DNA from: Cloeon dipterum
Lineage: Eukaryota > Arthropoda > Insecta > Ephemeroptera > Baetidae
DNA length: 64,000 bases
Direction: 5' to 3'
NCBI RefSeq assembly: GCF_949628265.1
Contig: NC_088786.1
Location: forward strand, 13,082,001-13,146,000
The notes under the pieces are model-generated. The model had not been told where the DNA came from. It saw only the letters and a list, made by a program, of their open reading frames with translations, and did not search any database. The translations under genes and the position numbers were made by a program. This document shows, piece by piece, positions 47,901 to 60,690 of this stretch (its first letter is position 1; each line of letters opens with the position of its first letter).

Positions 47901-50900
47901 GCTACTAACAAGCTCTCTTGAAGCATCAATCCTGAGTTTGCGTGTTAGCACCTCAAAAATATGACAACTCAAAATTCGTACAACAAAAAGAGTCGGATCA
48001 TTAGCTCTGACCTAAATCTAGGATTTGCGACAATTTTAACTTATATTTGCATCCCCAACAAATTTGTAAAAAAATATGACTAATTCGATGCTTTATTTTT
48101 AACGAGTCGATGCTTTTAACTTTATTGTCAACGAGTTATGCAGTGATTCCTACACAGGCGTCAAGCAGGTTGCATATTTCAGTCTTAATAAGAAAATCAT
48201 TAAACTCACACGGTAACTAGCTAATCGGATTGATTAGTCACATCTAATACCATCACTCTGATTGTTGTCTTTATTTCTGATAGACCATTGTTTTCGACGC
48301 ATTTAAACATTTTATAGTTCAAACAGATCAAGTTGTTACACGTGCATCACTAATTAAAAAGTATTAATGGGATCTATTTGGAGAGTTGTCAAAAGCGATA
48401 TTTCAGCGTCCGCATTAAACGAACCTGCATTTCGTACACTATTTTCTTAGGTGTTCTTTGGCCGAGCCGCAGCAGCAGCAGGAAGTCTCTGGCAGAGAGC
48501 GGCGGCGTCATCGACACAGTCTATAAAGCCAAGAGAAATATTTTTACACTCTAGAGTTGCGGTATTTCTTGCTATTAACTGTTCCAATGCTCCGCACTCC
48601 ATTTCAAATTTGTCACCGTGTCACAGCGAACGTGTTTCACAGTCTGTTTCTCGGCGGAGCCTCGTAAATAACTGCTATTAGCATCCGAAAACATTCATCA
48701 GCCAGCTAAGCAGCTAGCAAGGGGCCGCGCGTCTATCTTTTCCCTCTCGCCTGCTCGCACGCCCCAAAAGTCTTCACGCAACTCTGCATCTCTCTCACCG
48801 CTCTCACCTCGCAGCCTCTCTCGCGTGTACCTACGCCGCAGCTTCGCAGAGGCGGAAAAATGCCGCTGACGACGGCACCCGCTTTTTCTCGCCGCCAGGC
48901 TGCGCGACAACAAAAACATTTTGTCAATAAAGATTAGCAGCCTCGCCAACAGCAGACAATTAGGCGATGCGTGGAAACGAAAACCCCCGATTTCTCTTAT
49001 TTTTGCTGACAGCGAAAGTCGGTGAATAACAACGGATCAAAATTGGGTTCATTGTGTGCAAAATACAGTACTGAGAAGACTTTAACTGGTTTAAATGGGA
49101 CCATTTCGTTTATTCAAAACACATTTTGCTCGCAAATAAATAATTTTGCAGGCTGTATGCACACCTCTACCCTGAAAAATGTGTCTGGAAGACTTTCCAG
49201 TTTTGAACCTCCCAATTTGATAAAACGTTCAGAATTAGTGTGAATAAAGTAATAACCAAAATTGTTAGACAAAATTGTTAGACAAAATTGTTTACGGTGA
49301 CCAGTTCACTCATGTGGAGTGCACCTTTTTATTACTATATTGAGAGGTTTGGATTCAACCTTGTAGTGATCAAAAGCTTTAATTTCCTTTGTTAATAATT
49401 TGTATTATCGTTTCAACCTTAAGAACAAACCTTTCCTCAAGGTTACAATTCGGCAAAAACTTCATATTTTGCATCAATTTCAATAAAATTATATATTTAT
49501 TTATAATATTGCTATTTTGTTTGTTGCTTAAATTTTTAGTTGAAATGGTCAGTAATGTAATGAAAGAAACCAAACAATGACAATCATTTAGCGCATTTCA
49601 GCGTTCTGGTTTCTGGTATCGCTCACTACTCTTTCGTCTGAAAATATTTTCCTTTGCCGAGAATAATTTTGACTGGCTCGCCTGCAGTGTACATATTTAT
49701 TTATTTACGCTTTCACAAGAGTGACTCCGTTTGGAGTCAGCGCCGAGCAGAAGTTGGCTTTTTGAGGCGCATCCATTAGCCGTGAGCGTGCTTGCTTGCT
49801 TTGCATGCGAAGCCGACGAACATCATGATAATAATGCCAATAATCACAATAGCAGAGTTATTGGCGGAGTTGGGTGCGCACGCGGAAAGTTGTCGCGTTT
49901 TGTGCGTGCTTATGATTGCATGATGAAATTCCTGCGTGTTTTCAAGTGGAAGCAGATGCAATTGAGCCAAGCTAGCGGAGCATATCGCGTCACCATGACA
50001 ACGCAAACCGAGCTGTTAATTCGCCTCAAGTCACTCTCTCATGGCGCACGCACCCTTTTGTCGCGCAGAAAATGCGACACCCCTCCAGCCGCCGCCTAAT
50101 TAATCGAGTGCGGATTAATAAGCTGGCAATTCGTTCCGCCACGGTGGGAGGGGCCGTCGTGCTGCGTTTGTGACTCACGCGCTATGAAACAACTTAATAC
50201 TTTCTATCTGTGGAGATGGAAATTGTTAGATACAATTTCGTTGGATAATTGCCATAGAATTTAACAGGAGCAAATAAAATTCCTGGTATATTGAAACAAA
50301 ATATCGATAGCGATAGCCTGAAGCTTTGATTGCTGATTATTGCTTGTTTATTCTCACCAAGAGTAAATGTACATACATGTTAAAAACAGTTTTCAAAAAT
50401 TAAAAAAAAAATAGAAAGTACATAGTGAGAAAAGGCACCATTCCTGGCAAACATCTCGCTAGAACTCTACCCAGGAGGGCAGAGCCGGAATGGGCCTGGT
50501 AAACAATTAATTGCTGCGGAAACAATTTTTCAACCATATTTTTTTTAGTTTGCAAGAGCATCCAGAGGATTTTTTTAAATCAACAACTCTAAGTCAACTT
50601 TGAATTCCTAACTTGGAACCGATTCAAACAGTTCTAGATGTTTTCAGCTCGGTTTAGCAGCTTAAAATTTCTCTATACTTTTGCACAGTCGATGATCCCG
50701 TAATGACCGGAGAAGCTCACAAACAATTTTGGTAGCTTAAATTTTACAGTTGTAGCTGCACATTTGTGCTTCTCTTAACTTTTTCAATGGAGATTATTGA
50801 CTGCTTTTAATTTATGAAAACAATAATTTAAATAAAAATGTGCATCGCAAGAAACAGCGGCATTGAAACTGTCAATCAAATTCAGAGAGGAAGTACAAAA

Positions 50901-53850
50901 CAATCACAGTAAAAATATCTGAATTCGCATTTTGCTATAGCAGCTCACGTCAAAATAATGCGATTTATACTTCTAACAATAATACAAGTTTTGCAATTAA
51001 ACTTTTTTTTATCAATTTGCATGTTTGATTGATTAAATCAGATTAAGAAAAAAAACATGTTTAATACGTTCCTTCTGCGTAGCTTCAAATTAAAAATGTA
51101 CCATGGGATGGGAGATTTAAGGGGACAAACACTTCTCAGCAAGTGACTCAGAGATTTGAAGTTGCGCGCCATTGCTCTTTAGGATTCCCAAACAGTAGCG
51201 CTAACAACCCGAATCAAAATCAGCCACGACAGCGAGCAAACCAAATTCCTACCTAGATGACAATCAAAGCGAATCAAATTGCCACCGCCCTCTGGGATGC
51301 AAGCGGATTTCGAAAGCGTCAAAGTTATTTTAGGTGACTGCTACCGCGACTCGGCCGAGTTATTTATTCATATGAGTGAGAATGGTTTATTAAGCCGCGC
51401 GTGATCTGTATATGTATTCACGCATAAGCGCGAGTTTGTTAGGGCTGAGATCCCTCGATCTCATTAGTGTCACGTTAGTAGACCGCTGAGAAAACACTCA
51501 GCCAATCTGTCACTCGCGGGCGCGAACTAAGCGGCACGGAATCTCTCTTTTCCTCTCTTTCTCGGCAGCCCAACCAGCAGCACACATCGCGATATTCGGG
51601 TGGGATTAAAACTTAGTATTCGGCCGCCAGATAGAGATAATATACGCCGGCTTAGGCGACTTCAAAGGATTTTTACTCTTCTAGCGCTCCTCCGCGCAGC
51701 CAGATTGTTAATTCACATCCTGCATGTGAGAGCAAGAAAAATAAAACGTATAATTAGTAGTGATCTGCTAACTGCCAAGGGACGTGAGAAATGGACAGTG
51801 AAATGTTCAATCAACTTGTACTCGATCCATGGAAAAATGCTTTATTAAATCAAAGAGATAATAATATAAAGCAAATCAATTGCTTTTATACTATTATTGT
51901 ATTTTTTGTTCCATCTCATATACTTTTGAACTTATTTTGTTACAGCACATCTGTTCACGGACTATTAATGCAATTTCACACTACCGGTGGTTCACTGAGG
52001 GTTTGTATTTAGTATCAAAAACCGCTTGCGCAAAAGATGCGGGAAACGATAACGTTTTATTGGAGCGAGGAGCAAGACAACGCGTGTGTGTCAAATGCGG
52101 TACTCTTACTTAAATAAAATCATGTTCAGCAGAACATAACAGATTTTAAAATTACTTCAAAATGGATGTAGCCTATATTGCACACAATTGCGTTTTATTG
52201 ACAGATTGATATTGATTTAAATCGACTTGTTATGTTGTTCAAAACAGTTTGAAAAGCACAAAGACCGTTCTGTAATCTAAATAACAAAAGAGACAGCAAA
52301 GTTCAATAAATCCAAAAAGCTATGTTTCACGTCCCTGAAGCGCCTGAACTGCAACACACTCGTTTGCCACACACAATTAATTAATCACCAACTCATCGGC
52401 CGCAAAAAAGGAAAAAGACATTCCCTTTAAATTTTTTGTCCACACATTCTTTATTTTTTACTCACGTCCTTAGCAAAAGATGTTGGCTGGTGTTAGGTTA
52501 CTATCGAAATTCGCTGCTTTTTGCAAACAAGCTGATGGCAATGTTTGTTTTAATGTGCTTGGTCATCAACACTCTCGTGGTATTTCCTTAGTTGATACTA
52601 ACGAGTTTCAAAACATCTTTCTAGGTAAAAAGGGTGGATAGGGCGAATAAACACCATATATAAAAGATATAATATATTATGCTAACTTTCAAATTAAAAA
52701 AGATTATTTATTAACAATTAGCAAAAGGATTGCGACGAAAACATTTTTAAGATAAATTATTTTATAACAGTTTAATATTCATAAATTAAATAAATATCAA
52801 AGTATTGCCTTATAAAATTTATATGTGATTTAATTCAATTGTTGGCTAAACACTCACTCTGCGTCATCCCATACTACAGTAAACACACAAAACCTATCAT
52901 TAATTTTCGAGCCAAGAAGTAAAAGAGAGCAGCAGGCGAATTCGTTGGCAGGATTTGAGGGCTGCTGGCTATTTGATGCGATCCATGTGTGTGGTGGCTT
53001 CGGAATGAAATCTCCAGCGCGCCATGGAAGCGGAACACAAGTGCGCGCGTTTCTCGCTAGACTGCCTGGCTCCCAGCTCCTTGTATTATTATTGCATGCT
53101 CTCGCAATAGAGCTGTAGAATAAGATGAAAAGAAAAAAAGAGAGCCGCCCGCCAAGCGGGAGCGTTCTACAGCTACACGATAACATTATTTGAAGGAAAG
53201 CAAATGATTTGAGTGAGGATGCTAATTGACAGATTATGTCAGAGGCACACACATGTCACTCAGTCCGCGCAGAGCATAATAAGTCATTAGCGCGCCGCGA
53301 GGTGAGACCCCACACATTGAAAGGCTGCCGACTTGAATCACACTAATAAAAAGAGCGGATCTATTTCAAGAGCACCTCGCGCGCGCGCTTTTTCTCTTCA
53401 GATGTTGCTGGAAGCGGCAATTTATGGAGAGTGGAAACACACCGCGCGCAGCTCGTTTGTCACTGCGGCCCGCTCTCTTGGGTAGGAATTAATTAAAATC
53501 CAGAAGCGCAACTCAAATGGTGCCAGCACACTTTCGGACAGCCTCATTTGCACTAAGCCGCTCGCGTTCTTTCCTCGCCTAATAAGTCAGAATCAAATTG
53601 TGTATATCATATCAGACTCATCCGTCTCTGCTCCTCAGTGTTGAATGGGACGGAACCAAATAGTACAATCTTTTAAAATTAAGTATCTTTCTAAACTTTT
53701 CCCTTTGATAATTATTTTAGGGTTCTCAAAATTCATCTTTTTTGCAATTAAATTGATTGCATCAGATAGGAATTAGTGAAAAAATAATTTTTATTCTTTT
53801 ATTATTTATTCAATTGAGTTAAATTCCAAACAAATTCAAAACATGGGGCC
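44931..53850. other. Gene-poor DNA, 44.9-53.9 kb
   Basis: About 9 kb without a recognisable gene. GC-richer islands at about 45350-45760, 46130-46370, 47100-47900, 48440-48970, 49680-50170, 51100-51600 and 52850-53640 alternate with AT-rich DNA. Several carry pyrimidine-rich CTCTC runs. The longest open frame (49731-50099, +) has no known motif. This would fit regulatory DNA of the flanking FoxD genes; that is inference. Confidence 0.35.
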
Positions 53851-53859
53851 CTAGTGGCC

Positions 53860-54200
53860 GCAGAGGAGCTGGGCCTCCCCGCACCGAGGTCTTTTATTGA
53901 AACGCCAGACATTTGTGCCTAAAGCCGCTGGAAAGGTGCGAAAACCAGCAAGTCATGGCGAGTCGGCGCTGGTGCGCCTTCCAGCTCGTTGAGCTATTTG
54001 CGCATTTCGAGTCACTAAATTAACCACCTTTTGCCATATCTGACATTAGGAAGCCAGTGTTTTTTTTATAATTTCTTTTATCCCTGTCCGAGGACCGGGA
54101 AGGGTGCGCACTCATTATTATAAGATACCTGAATTGCTCAAATATCTCCCATTGCTTCGAAACTCCTGAGGATGCCTTAACAAGGCGAGCCAACGTGCTG
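53860..54200 (-). repeat. Dispersed mosaic repeat, copy 1
   Basis: Read on the - strand, this matches 60170-60560 (+) over two blocks. Block 1 runs from TTGTTAAGGCATCCTCAGGAG through CAATGGGAGATATTTGAGCA to GCGCACCAGCGCCGACTCGC. Block 2 runs from AATGTCTGGCGTTTCAATAA to ACCTCGGTGCGGGGAGG. Inside block 1 it carries an insert (about 54065-54115) with CCCTTCCCGGTCC and a GGACAGGG, ending in an A-rich tail. It is probably a non-autonomous transposable element with a nested short insertion. The family is not recognised. Confidence 0.6.
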
Positions 54201-55715
54201 GTTCTATAGTGTTCAAATATTATAAACTCGTGGACTTAGACGGGAATAAATGCGAGATTATTAAGATTAGAAAAGGTCTGGTCGTTACAGTAAGGAGGAG
54301 AAAAATTGGGCAATCGCACATAAATTAAAATTTTGCTCCTCCATAAATTATCTACCGTAAGCATAGCTTTCCAGGCCTCAGAAAAGGTTTTTTCAAACAT
54401 ATCTCTAAAAGAGTTAGGGCAATAATTTTTTCTATTGGTCGTATTCTTCCACCAGTAAAGCAATAAAATTATGTATTCGGCAATCTCACAATTTCTTCAC
54501 AGCAACGAAGTTCTGCGACAAAATATTTAACTCTAAAAGACGAAGTTCTTCTTGAGAGTGTTAAATCTATTTTTGTCTGTCAATAAAATAATGAATTCTC
54601 GCTTTGCATTAAATTTTGTTCCAACTTATAAATTAACTAATTAATTAATATGAACTTTAGGCACATTAAATGATTGTACATTTTACTATACACCTGAAAT
54701 GTCTGCAGCATCTTAAAAAAAGCAAATTTCAAAGACAGGTGTGTTTACCCGTCACGCTTTTCACGGCTACTATTTGTTTGTTTGTTTCTATCTCGAACCA
54801 TTCTCAACCTGTAAATGAAAATTTTGTAAAAGAAGTCATATATCAGTATGATTCATTTTTTTCAAATTCAAAGCAAAATGAACTAAAAAGCAGCAACATA
54901 TATAAGAAGCAACCCTAGATCTGTCTTTTTAAAGTTGTAGACCGTTGGTGTTTGTTAATAAATTATACCCTATAACTTGTTCATCAACAAAGTAACATAA
55001 AAATGTCAGCTGCTTTATATAACACGCGATAATGAACATAGCATGCATAAAATTTACTCTAAACCCTTGCATCGCAGAAGAAAAAACTTGAAACCAGAGC
55101 AACATTATTGTTACCGATCATGGTTGAGCTCTCTTGCGTAATTGACGGAGTGGAATTAATTGCAGTCGAGTTAAAGGCGGATCAATCTTATGGAGGGTGA
55201 TGAATGTAAAAAAGTATCCGGCCAAATACAAATCATATTTGCCGGCGGACTCCGCTCAAGCCCAGGGAAAATATTGTTGTTTGGGGGATAAACTGTTGCC
55301 GGAAAAGCCCGTTTAAGCCCTTTTGCTCTCTCGTCCCATTGGTTCGGCGTAATCCCCATTCTTTGGTGCGACACAATCGGACCGACTGCACCATATTTGC
55401 GCAGGCTGAATCTAAGCGTGGCACAATGCCGATGATCAAACGTGCGGTGTATCAGCAAGTCGCGTCTCTCTCTCGATTTAATATATTATGGCGCACACAC
55501 ACACACAAACTGCGGAACAAAAAGCAGAGAGAGCAAAAAGAAGCCGCCCCTCAGGTAAAAGGCCGGGCAGTAAATAATAATAATTGAGCTGGGAAATGGA
55601 AAAGCTGAGCCGCGTAATGAATGACAATTGAGCGAGCAAGCGCGGTTATTAAAAGCAGCTGTGGCATGGTACAATACCATATTCATTGCCGCCGATAAAT
55701 GCCCCTCGCAATGGA

Positions 55716-55718
<3 letters not shown>

Positions 55719-55779
<61 letters not shown>
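55719..55779. repeat. (GA)n microsatellite, about 61 bp
   Basis: Uninterrupted GA dinucleotides. Confidence 0.95.
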
Positions 55780-55780
<1 letters not shown>

Positions 55781-57077
55781 AGCGCAAATGTTTGCCCATT
55801 TTTTATGATATCCCTCACTTAAATCAACGCAAACATGAACACATCATCAACTATTATATATAGATTCTGGCACTTTGTTGGACGTTTTAATCGTTGTGCG
55901 ATAACGAGCGGCGATTGCTTATTAACTTGGAAAACATATCTGATCGTGGTCTAGGCAGACATCTGCACAACTTTCACGTCGCTTTATCCTGCCAAATTAT
56001 TTTTCAATGAAAATTGATTCATATGTCATGTTTTTTCTAACTGGGAAAGAGGACGTCTTTCTTCTCTCTGGATACATACAAAATATTTTTAGTAAAATTA
56101 TTGCTGCTTTTCTGATATTTAACTATTTAATATCTGGTTATCTCACTCTTAACCATGTCAAAAAATATTCAGCCCTAAATTTGAGTTATCAACAACTCCT
56201 ATTTTTCTAGAAGTGGTGTTTCAAATGCCTTTAAAAAAGTCAGTAATTGCGGCTATAAAATCATAGTTAATTTTATGACACAGCGACAAAAACAAACCAG
56301 AACCGCATTGCTCGATGTGAGTCAAGTTTGAATCCACATTCAACTTTTATGGGCAATTTAGCTGTATAAAATGTTATTTTCATCCGGCGTAATATTTCCC
56401 TGTGAAAGATAAACGTACTGAGCAAATATTTATCCGCACCAGAGAACACGATTTTATAATTTTATAGCCCAAGCTTAGACGTTAGTTTTTACGCGTACAC
56501 ACATGTGTGTTTATTTATTTTGCAACGCTCAGAATTATTTTATTATATTATACATGTTTGCGAAAGTAATAAACTGATGTTGTTGCACAAATGGGAGCAC
56601 CGTGTGTTCGCATATACTAAAATATTATTGCTGTTTTGCGGCCAACGGTGAGACTAAGATGAAGTTGTTTGCTGAAAAAAGTCAGTGGCGGATCCTCCCT
56701 AAGAGTACTTTTCTTAAGGTATAATATGTATAATAAATTTATGAATGTTACGAAGAATTAATATTATGCATATTTACCTACTAGTTTAAATTGCTGATCC
56801 AAGTTGTAGCTCTGTCACTTCCAATTAGTTTTGCATTTTTTTTTAAATTTTATAATTTAGAAAGCTATATGTGTGGTAAAGGTACAAAACATGAAATTAT
56901 ATTATTCAATGCATCTTTGAATCACCCTGATACTTTTATAATGTCCATTTTGAAACTGTACTGCACGCCACTGACGAGATGACAAGGTTGTTGAATTCGC
57001 GCTCTCGCAGATTGTTATTACAAAGGCTCTAGTTGTATTAAAAAGGCGAAATGTGCTCTCGCGATAACGTGTTTTTA

Positions 57078-57081
<4 letters not shown>

Positions 57082-57144
<63 letters not shown>
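57082..57144. repeat. (GA)n microsatellite, about 63 bp
   Basis: Uninterrupted GA dinucleotides, only 1.3 kb from the preceding one. Confidence 0.95.
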
Positions 57145-57147
<3 letters not shown>

Positions 57148-60100
57148 GATTTAATGCCTAAGAAAACAGACACACATATAAAGTCGCATAATATGTAAAG
57201 AGTGAGATGCATTTATAAGGCTGTCCGGCTGTTTAGCGTGCAGCCACACCTTGTTTATGTCTCCGTGTTGACTGTTAACTCCTTATAAGCCATAAAAGCG
57301 CATCTCACACCAACTGCTCGTTCATTCAACATTATTGCACAGTATTTATGCAACCCATTTCTTATCACAATTGAAGCCTTAACCGCGTGCCGAACTGCGA
57401 TGGAGAAGCCGAAGAAAGAAAAATAATATTTTGATGTCAGCCAATATCAGCCAGTATACAACTTAATCTGCAATCAGATCTCAGAGAGGAAAAATTTCGT
57501 TAAAATCATATTTTTAATTGCATACATTGATTTGCAAATAATGAAATCGTTTCTTACCTTAACGATTTGCTTTTTTGAGTTATCATGATTATTCTAATCA
57601 TGACGGGCACCCCTCTAGACATAGAGAAAAATAGAAATTGTTAAACATGTATATTTATGATCATTAACGTTGTTGCAAAAAAGTTTTATTTAAAATTTGT
57701 ACAATTTTAGTTTTATCTTCAAACATTTTCATAATCTGAGCCTTGTATAAAATATATTATCATAATTTCTAATTTTCAATCGATGTGAAGCGTAACTTTG
57801 TTTTTCTATGTGTGGTAAGGAAATTTAACAGTGACTATAATATTGCTATTTAAGATATATAATTATTATTGCTCATCTCCTCACTTCCAAAACAGAAAGT
57901 TTCTTCCTTTTCCTCAAATAAATGTAGTACTCAAATATTCCCTTCCAATCCAAAGTTAAAGTTACAATTTCAAGAAACTCCAGATTTAATTGAGCCCATT
58001 AAAGCGCTAACGTGCGAGCTATTTTCGGGCTTATTTTCAATTCCAAGGAAGGCACCACAAACACGCGGCTGCCTAATCCGAGCAGACTTTATTTAACCCA
58101 AATTTACACCTCGGAATTCCACGAAATATCAGTGTGTTGCGTGACATACACATATACACAAACACCCGCGCGCGCAGCTTCATCTCATTTGGAACGAGGA
58201 ATAAAAAGATATGGTGTGTAACTGACAGAGATTCCTCCCAGATTGTTTACCCAGCTCTCGCCGGCGCAATTTGTTGTCCCAACAGCTTCGTGTAATAGAT
58301 AAACACCACATTAGAGCAATAAAAATTGTTGCCGCTGCCGCGTCTTATCATCTCGCAGCCTTAACAACTGCGCTCATCTGCAGCTCCGAGAACGAAACCT
58401 GACGCTTGAGGCCCTAAAAATTTGTTAGAGTTTGTTTTGAAAACCATTATAAAAGATCTTCTCTTTAAATGCAATATCCTTGTCAGGGGAGCTATGCAAA
58501 CCACTTTCTTAGTCAAATTTAATATTTCAAAAGAATTTGTTTCTACATATTTTAAAAATAAATAAGACAAACAAACATTTATTTGGCACATCTATTGAAT
58601 TTGATTCTTTTTTAGGCTGTTATTAAATTATAAAAGAATACCAAAAAACGTGGCATTCGTTTTGCTTCAAGTTTCATTATCAATAATTTATTTATTTTTT
58701 AATGTATATCAACTTTGTCTTATCATACTGACCCGAATTATTTATATTTTCATGTCTCCCTCTCTCTTCTTTTCCCCGAAAATCATCACGTGATGACTGG
58801 TGTGTGTATGTGTATTAGCAACACATGAAATAACACAGCATCCATCTTTCATCTGGCATTTACACTCGCTTTGGTGGCTGCAAGGAAACAAGCTTGGCGG
58901 AACAGGCGCGTTTGATCTACGCCGCTGGCTGCTAGAAACCTCCACTCTCTTGGACCAGTAAATTATTAGGAGATCCTGCTGAGTCAACAAACGCCCGTGC
59001 TCTCTCGTCCGCTTTTCCTTCTGGAAAATTAATTCACCCAGCCTTACGCACATTGATGGTCATTCAGTTTATTAAAAAGCCTCTTGTGGTTTACAAAGAG
59101 GTTTAGTACCATGATTAAAGTACCGTGCCCGTTTAAATGCAGTAGGTGATCGTAAGAGATTGCTATCGGTCTTTTCTTATCAAATCTCTGCCTTATACTG
59201 AAAGAACTTTTTGCAGAAACAGTCCGATGAGGACCCGTGGGAATCAAATGGTTGAATTGATAAAAACTGCACTTATATACAATATGTTCAAAATCTTAAC
59301 TCTTTAATCAAGGTTTTAATTTGAATATTTCACCATCAAACTACAAATTTTTGGTAGCATTTGTTGGTATAAAATCCGAACAAAATATGTCAAGGAGTGA
59401 CGTTAAATTATGCGCTTGTTTGTTATAGTTTCGAAAACGCACATTTACTACGTGCTTTCTGACTTTATTTGCTGAAAAGGGTTACAAAAATGTGGTGGAA
59501 ACGGCGTGCTTCTCGCTGCATGGTGCTTCAAAGTGTTTACGTGCGCTCTCAAACAATCCAAGTGTTGCCTCAATTAATAAGTCTCTTGGCAAACATAATA
59601 TTTTTCAGCTCGAAAAAGCGGTGCTGCCGGTGAAATTAATTTACACACACGCTCTCTCACGCCCATATTGTGGACACTTGACATGTGTTTTGCTGCCGTT
59701 TGGTGTAAAAACACTCGTTATCGCACGCTCGCTCTTTTTCCAGGCTTGCCATAGTGGAGAGCAAACGAGAGATGATAACCTTTAGCACATTTGAAATTGT
59801 CAAACAGTTTCTCACCATAATTCATGCGGCGAGCCGAGTATATTGTGCTCAAACTCACGCGCTGTTTTTCCACCCAAAAGCAAATTTATACACCCGTATC
59901 ACCCGTATCTTGGAAACGCCCGCGCTGAGGAGGGCGGGTGCGATTAGCACAGCAGGTGACGAAATGATGCATATAAGGAACGTAGTGTATAACTTATGCA
60001 ATTTTTAACCTCTAACTTGAGATATTGGTCAATGTTTCACTTTCCCACACTGAGTAAAAATTCATAAAAAATGATATTAATTACTTTGGAATTAATATGG

Positions 60101-60169
60101 TGTAGAATATTGCGTGGAAAATACCCACCTTTGTGTGAATAACTTTATTAGTTTTTTTATTTGCAAATA

Positions 60170-60690
60170 TTGGCTCGCATTGTTAAGGCATTCTCAGGAG
60201 TGTCAAAGCAATGGGAGGTATTTGAGCAGTTCGGAGATCTAATACTGGCTACCCAATGTCAGAGATGGCAAAAAGTGGTTAGTTTAGTGACTCGAAATGC
60301 TCAAATTGCTCAACGGGCTGGGAGGCGCACCGGCGCCGACTCGCTACTTGCTGGTTTGCGCCTTGTAATATCTCTATGCTATTTCAGCATATTATAAAAT
60401 AAATTTTCGCAATTAATAATAGAATAGATAGGTAATTAAGTTGATAAGAAGGGAATAATTAGTTCCAGCATGCGTGATTTGGCTTCACGGGACGAATGTC
60501 TAGCGTTTCAAAAAAGGTCCTCGGTGTGGAGGCAAGTGGCCCTTCAGTGGGCTGGGTTCCTGTGCGGCCTGGTGCGCCCATGTTATCCGTTCGCGGTGTT
60601 ATTGGGACCCGGGTTTCAGCATTCGTGCCAGTGCAGTGCGCGCCCTTCCCGGTCCGAGGACAGGGCAAGAGCAAAAAAAATTGTTTTATA
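60170..60690 (+). repeat. Dispersed mosaic repeat, copy 2
   Basis: Inverted partner of 53860-54200. Block 1 (about 60170-60360) and block 2 (about 60465-60550) match that copy in the same order, but are separated by about 100 bp of AT-rich DNA absent from copy 1. A module containing CGCGCCCTTCCCGGTCC and GGACAGGGC followed by an A-rich tail (about 60635-60685) lies after block 2, whereas in copy 1 the same module is inside block 1. No coding function is recognised. Confidence 0.6.

Larger units (their letters stand above)
54201..60160. other. Gene-poor DNA, 54.2-60.2 kb
   Basis: No recognisable gene. Long AT-rich stretches are broken by GC-richer islands at about 55170-55680, 57000-57420, 58000-58400, 58740-59060 and 59480-59960, and by two long GA microsatellites. 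Confidence 0.35.

Noticed and set aside
49731-50099. 122-codon open frame on the + strand
   Set aside because: No ATG at its 5' end, no recognised motif, and within a GC-richer non-coding island where chance open frames are long.
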